DNA of 64,000 nucleotides. Source: Pseudisothecium myosuroides. Its lineage: Eukaryota; Streptophyta; Bryopsida; Hypnales; Lembophyllaceae. The DNA is taken from NCBI GenBank assembly GCA_951799445.1, contig OX637289.1, positions 22,692,245 through 22,756,244 of the forward strand. The letters are read 5' to 3'. The notes beneath the pieces were generated by a model, which was given only the letters and a program-made list of their open reading frames with translations, searched no databases and was not told the origin of the DNA. The number at the start of each line of letters is the position of its first letter. The first letter of the stretch is position 1. This document shows, piece by piece, positions 60,207 through 64,000 of the stretch. The position numbers were made by a program, and so were the translations under genes.

Positions 60207-63200
60207 AAAGACTAATTAATGTTGTGATGAGAGCAAAATTATAGGTATTTTCTTCAAATTTTGAAATGTAGTTAAGGCAGTGATCAATGTTTATGTTCTG
60301 TACTTGAAATTAGATGAAATGGTGGTAGATGAAAGGTGGTTGTCTTCTTGATGATGCATGGGCACCAAGTTTCAAAGCACAAGATAGGTTGTAAGCTTAA
60401 ATAACCAAACCATAATGCCCAAGTCCATTTTTGAAAGCAACTATGCCATACTCTACCATTGTTTCATTTGTTACTCAAAATTGGATTATTATCCATAGTC
60501 CTTGTTCTATATAACCTTGTAGTTTTTGGTTGATCTAAAGTAAAAATACCCAAAATCGTCAAAATAAGCAATTCAACATAGTTGGAGGCACTTTTAAAAA
60601 AAACCCATACTTGTAGTATTAGCAATCAAAAATAAAAAAATTTCAAAGAAGAAACTAATTTTTTTGAAAAGACGTATTATTACTATGAATTTTCAGGGCA
60701 AAAGCTCCCTAGGTCAATAAAATTGTTACATAGCTTGGTCATAAAATTGAAATCTAGAGAATGAACAATCAATCAATCACAATAAAACATGAAGACAATA
60801 TGATTGCACATTGGGGGATGCTTTCTAATATTGAACTCTAGATTATATTGTAGGTTATAGATTATAGATTATATTATAGATTATATTATAGATTACAGAT
60901 TATATTACTTTATAATATTTTTCTAGCAAACTCATAGTGGGTTCTAATTAATTATCATGTAAAATCATGAAATTTAATGAAAAAAAATCATTCAAAATAC
61001 AGTTTTTGATTTAAGAAATTGAAATTTGATATGATGGACTGAGATTGTGTAAGAATGTAATGTTAATTGTGTATGACCAAAAATGTCGATCACTTTTTAT
61101 ATTATGCTAAAATCTTGGAGTGCAACATTATTTATTTGGGCAATATTAATACCACTCTTGTCAGACCATTTCAGTCTATGCACATCACACCCTCCAAATA
61201 TTCCCCAATGCTGACTCCACTGTTCCAAATACAAAACGTTGTTTCAGTGTTACAATAGGAAGTGTTTGTCTTATGGGACCCTACTGTACAACTTGGCTCT
61301 TGAATGGCATTTTAGAAATTGCAATTATCTTTTCCGAATATGAGCCCAACTGTGAAATGAAGCTTGCTAACTACTAAGCCTAGCTTCTACTCCAGTTTGA
61401 AATTCTTGAAAAATTACTAAAATTCAACATTTTATCTCAATTTTGAACTTCAGACCATAACCACGATCTCTTGATTTTCTAATTATAATATGACACGAAA
61501 TTATGGTTAACAATTGATATTCTACACTATAATGTTTAGAAATGGTGGAATTTTCGAAGTTTCAAGCATATTTTGTACTATGATGTGAATACAAATCCGA
61601 CTAGTATGTAAAACTGTCCTTGAGCAACAATCAGTAACCCATAGGCCTTGTCGGCCAGAAGCACTGAAACGATAGATCAAGTTTTTCTCATCTCCAACCC
61701 TACAGAGAGATGCAGAACATGCTGCATCGGATTTACCCAATGCGAGCACAACATACCTCTCACAAGCAATGAGAGTTGGAGCCTAGTATGTAACCTAAAG
61801 CAAGACACAAGCTCTAACCTAAACCCAGTGAACGCCGAAAACTTTGGTACAGGTACACATCCAGTCTCAGAATTCAAGACCGACAAGAGATGTGCAACCC
61901 GAACGAATTGCTCTAGCTTACAGAAGAAGATGATGAACACTGTCCGTGACATTTTGGTCAGTGATCGACCGTTGAAACCGTATTTGCACAGAACCGGATG
62001 ATAATCAACAATTATAAAGTCTAACATCATGACAACTATCAAGTCCTCATTAACTTTAGGAAACACATAACCTGAAGGCCCACAATACCCTTTGCCCCGA
62101 GCATTTAAGAAGAGAAAATTACCGGGGGGGGGGGCGGGGCTTCAAAAACTGCTTTAGGGTGAATCTATCAGGAGATCAGCCTATTGAATACTCAATATAT
62201 TGTGAAACTGAAAATGCACAACAGAAAATAGAACTCCGTCCTCAACTACATAGCGTACATAGAAAATGCAGATCCATGCGAAAAATTAATGTACATTTGT
62301 TTCAAGCAGCACAAAGTCTCACAACCCAAATGATTCGGAGAGAAAGTCTACTTCCAAGATTTGTAGTGAAATATTTGTAGAAGTGCCACAAGTTGTTCAC
62401 TTTTCATCATCCACTTTTTTGCTTCGCACTCTTTTGCATTGCTCGTTCAGCTTTGCCCGGCTGCCAAAACCCCACCCAGATGAACATGACTCCTCAGCAT
62501 TGGGAGACAACACACACAATGCATTCTCACTCATAATAAACGGTAAATTATTCCCCCCACGATACGGATGAGAGCAAACTCAATTCAGAAAAGTGTGTCA
62601 CAACAAGTGAACATAATTAGGTCAAATTTTACGTACTAAGCTATTAATAGATATACCTAGACAATTGTATCCTGAATGATACGCATTTAAACTGAGTGAT
62701 GTTCAAAACAACGAAGAGAGACTGAATTATTCCAAAACAGCCCTTGAATAGTTAATACCACAGACGTGACAACATTGACAGGGTCTTCCTTTTGGCTCAG
62801 GTAACCTTTGAATGATAGCTTTCATCACTATGCCACCATCTGACAGCTCAAGAGAGCCCGGGCAACAAGGCAGATCGGCCTTTGTTTTCCTCACAGCCAA
62901 GAAAAATATCTACTGGTATTACAAAAGTCGTGTCTACTTCAGCTTTGACGACACATAAACATTTGGGGTAGTGAACACATGAATTTTTGCCATGGGCAGG
63001 ACAAAACTGGACCATAAGTTACTGAGAAGTACAACGGCATGCGAGTACAAAGTCTACCACAGTTGTACGCACCCTATGAGCAAAACTTCCGAAATTCAGA
63101 GCTTAGGGATATAATATCCAAACAATTCAGAATTTAGTGAGTTGGAATCCTCTTGAAAACAGGGACAACACTAGCGTTATATTAATAAGAAAACCACTGA

Positions 63201-63250
63201 AAGGTTCGGCAATCCGTTCCCTGCCTCTCATTGGAGTCTGAGCTGCGTAC
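60207..63250. other. Downstream flank, repeats and unresolved 3' part of the zinc-finger gene
   Basis: About 60207-60600 probably includes the 3' untranslated region of the kinase-WD40 gene. An ATTATAGATTATA microsatellite lies at about 60840-60905. An inverted diverged copy of family 2 lies at 61300-61610. A G-run (GGGGGGGGGG) lies at about 62125-62134. Further 3' exons of the minus-strand zinc-finger gene should fall in 61.7-63.2 kb. One candidate, minus strand about 62740-62880, ends CQCCHVCGINYSRAVLE before a stop, but I could not fix its splice site. Confidence 0.4.
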
Positions 63251-64000
63251 CTTTTGTTTAGCTCGTTTCCTCTGCCTTTGCCGACCAGAGTTTGCCTTCC
63301 TCTTCACAGGTACAACTTTTTCCTAAGACCAGAACGAAACGAGTCAGGAATGCTTTAAAATATTCCGCATGGACGAACTTACAAAGAAGAGTTTGAAAGA
63401 ACACCAGAATGCAGAAAGAGAAACGGAAATTTCTATTAAAAAAGAGCCCCAAGAACTGCAAGAGGATAACCTCTGCGATACTTCGAATGCGTTCCAGACG
63501 CTCCGCATGAGTCTCCCCCTCCTCTTCTTCTTTTCCATCACTATCTAATTGCACTTTCAGCTTCCCACTAGCGAGCTGCTTCAAAGACCGTGCATGGCGC
63601 TGCGATACACGCAACCCGAAAAAGATTTTAGAGCACAACAACAATGAGAGACACATAAACCCTAAACCCTAAAAACCGGTTGCGAAACCTGCCCAACAAC
63701 AAAATACAAACAAAAACTCGCAACTATCAGTCGAGTAACGGCCGTCGTCCACAAACCTTTGATAACAAATGCGCCTTCATCGATTCGTCAGACAAGCAAA
63801 GAACCTTCACACAATATCGACATTTCAGAACGCCTCCAACTCGCAGCACGACGCGATCTCCACCACTTTCGGTTGTAGCCTCGTCCTCACTACCACTCTC
63901 ATCATCTGCAGCCTCCTTCGTCGGCGTCGTCGGCTTCTTCAACAAGAAATGACTGCTATCGATTGACTGCACCACTTTGACATTCCGATCTCGGAAAGTA
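63251..64000 (-). CDS. C2H2 (U1/jaz-like) zinc-finger nuclear protein, partial at the right edge
   Basis: Visible minus-strand exons are 64000-63757 (continuing beyond the window), 63599-63471 and 63322-63251, all phase 0 with GT-AG borders. The first visible residues read NVKVVQSIDSSHFLLKKP, then an acidic stretch (DDESGSEDEATTES), then one finger with C-x2-C-x13-H-x5-H spacing (KCRYC..MKAHLLSKRHARS) that spans the first intron. The second exon is acidic and Arg-rich (HAERLERIRSIAE). The third is strongly basic (RQRQRKRAKQK), a likely nuclear or nucleolar signal. The start codon lies beyond the window and the 3' end is unresolved. The finger type often binds RNA or double-stranded RNA. A nucleolar or ribosome-biogenesis role would agree with the telo-box in the first visible intron but is inference. 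Confidence 0.72.
63654..63676 (-). promoter_or_regulatory. Telo-box motif in the first visible intron of the zinc-finger gene
   Basis: AAACCCTAAACCCTAAA lies within the intron between 63757 and 63599. Plant telo-boxes (AAACCCTAA) are common near the starts of ribosomal-protein and ribosome-biogenesis genes and are bound by telomere-repeat-binding factors. Function here is inferred. Confidence 0.5.

Noticed and set aside
61648..62066. Overlapping open frames of 117 and 129 codons on opposite strands
   Set aside because: Neither shows domain features or a consistent exon structure. They may be untranslated exon sequence of the minus-strand zinc-finger gene.

Overview
The window looks like land-plant nuclear DNA. 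It is AT-rich, its genes are split by plant-type GT-AG introns, it carries plant-type TTTAGGG telomere-like repeats, and it contains plant transposon classes (hAT, CACTA, pogo, Stowaway-like MITEs). The kinase N-terminal region resembles what I remember from non-seed plants, so I favour a bryophyte, lycophyte or similar lineage. That placement is inference only.

Three host genes can be supported. (1) A plastid Rieske oxygenase of the PTC52/ACD1-like/PAO/TIC55 family lies at 19213-24711 (+, seven exons, every intron phase consistent). (2) A fused gene at 55939-60206 (+, five exons) joins a TKL-type protein kinase to a seven-bladed WD40 propeller. Its kinase exon and first WD40 exon are linked by a phase-1 intron that keeps the frame. 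(3) The 5' part of a C2H2 zinc-finger, nuclear-type protein runs off the right edge (63251-64000, -), with a telo-box motif in its first visible intron.

Most of the rest is nested mobile DNA. From left to right: a 623-bp near-perfect inverted repeat (71-693); two paralogous copies of an old repeat (A, 2328-10720; B, 15190-17225), where copy A was split by a Stowaway-like MITE, a pogo element with a broken transposase, and a 4.0-kb CACTA element that holds further insertions; and a dispersed family of about 930-bp elements with CCCCTAAAGG ends and TTAA target sites (piggyBac-like). Comparing A with B, and one dispersed copy with another, gives near-natural empty sites for several insertions.

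The most striking object is a hAT element of about 18 kb (28338-46322). Its ends are CAGGGTTGTC and GACAATCCTG, both flanked by the 8-bp duplication TTTTTTAT, and it sits inside an older TTAA element whose two halves remain collinear on either side. Besides a 1030-aa BED/hAT transposase it carries two unrelated genes: a protein kinase (34446-36110, -) and a coiled-coil plus RING-like protein (40561-42807, +). GC-rich GACGG/CCGTC dyad repeats lie upstream of each of the three genes, and related repeats lie near both ends. This suggests one shared regulatory or transposase-binding code. Each cargo gene has a single in-frame stop, and the transposase has Asn where the first catalytic Asp is expected, so this copy looks recently disabled.

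The stretches 17.2-18.5, 24.9-27.3, 46.9-52.4, 53.3-54.3 and 60.2-63.2 kb contain no gene I can support.
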